From: Hyposmocoma kahamanoa
Lineage: Eukaryota > Arthropoda > Insecta > Lepidoptera > Cosmopterigidae
DNA length: 64,000 nt
NCBI RefSeq assembly: GCF_003589595.1
Contig: NW_020653715.1
Location: 1,848,258 to 1,912,257 of the forward strand
Direction of reading: 5' to 3'
Part shown: piece after piece, positions 63,321 through 64,000 of the stretch
Layout: every line of letters starts with the position of its first letter
Position numbering within the stretch: the stretch's first letter is position 1
The notes under the pieces: generated by a model
What the model saw: only the letters and a program-made list of their open reading frames with translations
What the model was told of the DNA's origin: nothing
Databases searched by the model: none
Program-made: the position numbers and the translations under genes

Positions 63321-64000
63321 ATTCAATTAAAATTTAAATAAACCCTAATCTTACTCGCAAAATACAAGATAAGCAACCCCTTAACTGCCTCCAAAAACAA
63401 TACTTTTAAATTGTCATCCAGAGTATAACCCATTTAGCAGGGAGACAAAGAAAAACTGCCAAGTACCACCCCAAGAATCCACCTTCCACGTAACCCTACC
63501 AATGATCTTAAAGTAACGTCGCCAAGGGGGGACTAATCGACCATTTTTTCCCGCCTGATTACCGGCCTAATATTGGCCTACCGCCCCCCCAAACAAATGT
63601 TAACCCTTGAAGGGGGTGAGTTTGGAAAAAACGCCATAAAATATATCTAATTAAAAAATATCCCCCAAGACTGACGCTCATAAAGAATGTCAATTAAGCC
63701 CGGGACGTTTTTTCTTCTGGTATATTTTTTTTTTTGTAATATTTTCTGTCGTTCGTGGCTAGCAAAGGGTTAAGATAGCGAAATTAGTATCGGTATGAAA
63801 TATTGAGTAATTTTACATTTGCCGTCGCCCCTTTGTTCCCTTTGAAGTTCTTTTTTCTAATCTGGATTAATGTTTATTAATAAAAGAGGGCATTGTTCTA
63901 GTTCAAAGAAATTTTGTGGGTAAATATTTGATGGGAAACGAAGGGATTTTTATGTACACTTTGACTATATTCGAAATTTGTTTTGTTCAGGTTTTTTTTT
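63321..64000. other. No feature recognised
   Basis: Contains a local C/G-rich stretch (63525-63620, ACCGCCCCCCCAAAC) in AT-rich surroundings. No ORF or repeat identified. Confidence 0.4.

Overview
This window looks like repeat-dominated intergenic or intronic DNA of an insect, most probably a moth or butterfly. It is AT-rich, has no long open reading frames with host-gene character, and is packed with decayed transposons. Several sequence families (a TGCCACTCAGAGC-type dispersed repeat, tRNA-headed SINEs ending near CCGCACTAGGG, Penelope-like, Crypton-like and RTE-like remnants, hAT-like MITEs) match what I remember from lepidopteran genomes. That assignment is from memory, not from a search. 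The only gene I consider intact is an elongator tRNA-Met (CAT anticodon) at 27763-27835, with its Pol III T-run terminator. I find no intact protein-coding gene, CRISPR array, bacterial-type operon or toxin gene. Almost all short ORFs here are chance frames or translations of repeats.

Layout. 1-5 kb: a TIR repeat, a SINE fragment, a Penelope remnant with a readable GIY-YIG domain (1632-2500) and a 3'-end LINE with RT C-terminus (3371-4075, minus). 5.7-7.7 kb: a symmetrical composite block with inverted flanks around a Crypton-like remnant and a LINE insert. 8-12.7 kb: dispersed repeats, an RTE end nested in a SINE with target duplication (10851-11334), and a 522-bp Penelope copy with long inverted termini and a 12-bp target duplication (12190-12711). 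16-27 kb: MITE-rich, including three full or near-full copies of a hAT-like MITE with perfect 8-bp target duplications, a two-copy MITE of about 375 bp, LINE ends and a second Crypton-like remnant. 27.8 kb: the tRNA. 29-37 kb: nested LINE/SINE insertions, a perfect 29-bp-arm hairpin at a LINE 5' junction, a BEL/Pao fragment embedded in Penelope ends, and a 750-bp TIR element. 37375-37774 is an assembly gap of 400 N. 38-46 kb: Penelope fragments, further 8-bp-TSD MITEs, two related foldback elements. 47-64 kb: tandem degenerate copies of the dispersed repeat, a TIR insertion inside one copy, an inverted SINE-containing duplication (54.4-56.2 kb), a possible piggyBac-like relic and a MITE interrupted by a Penelope fragment.

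How the parts relate: there is no pathway here. The biology visible is a history of insertions. Nested elements with target duplications allow relative dating: SINE-A before RTE; SINE-A before repeat B; LINE-H before LINE-Q; repeat B before the 245-bp TIR element. The hAT-like MITE is probably among the youngest layers, because all four complete copies keep identical 8-bp flanking repeats. I did not find a convincing previously undescribed functional system; the most interesting items are structural (precise nested insertions, foldbacks, hairpins, Penelope terminal structures).

Limits: boundaries given for degenerate repeats are approximate (about 10 bp), family names are by motif recognition only, and no alignments or database searches were run.
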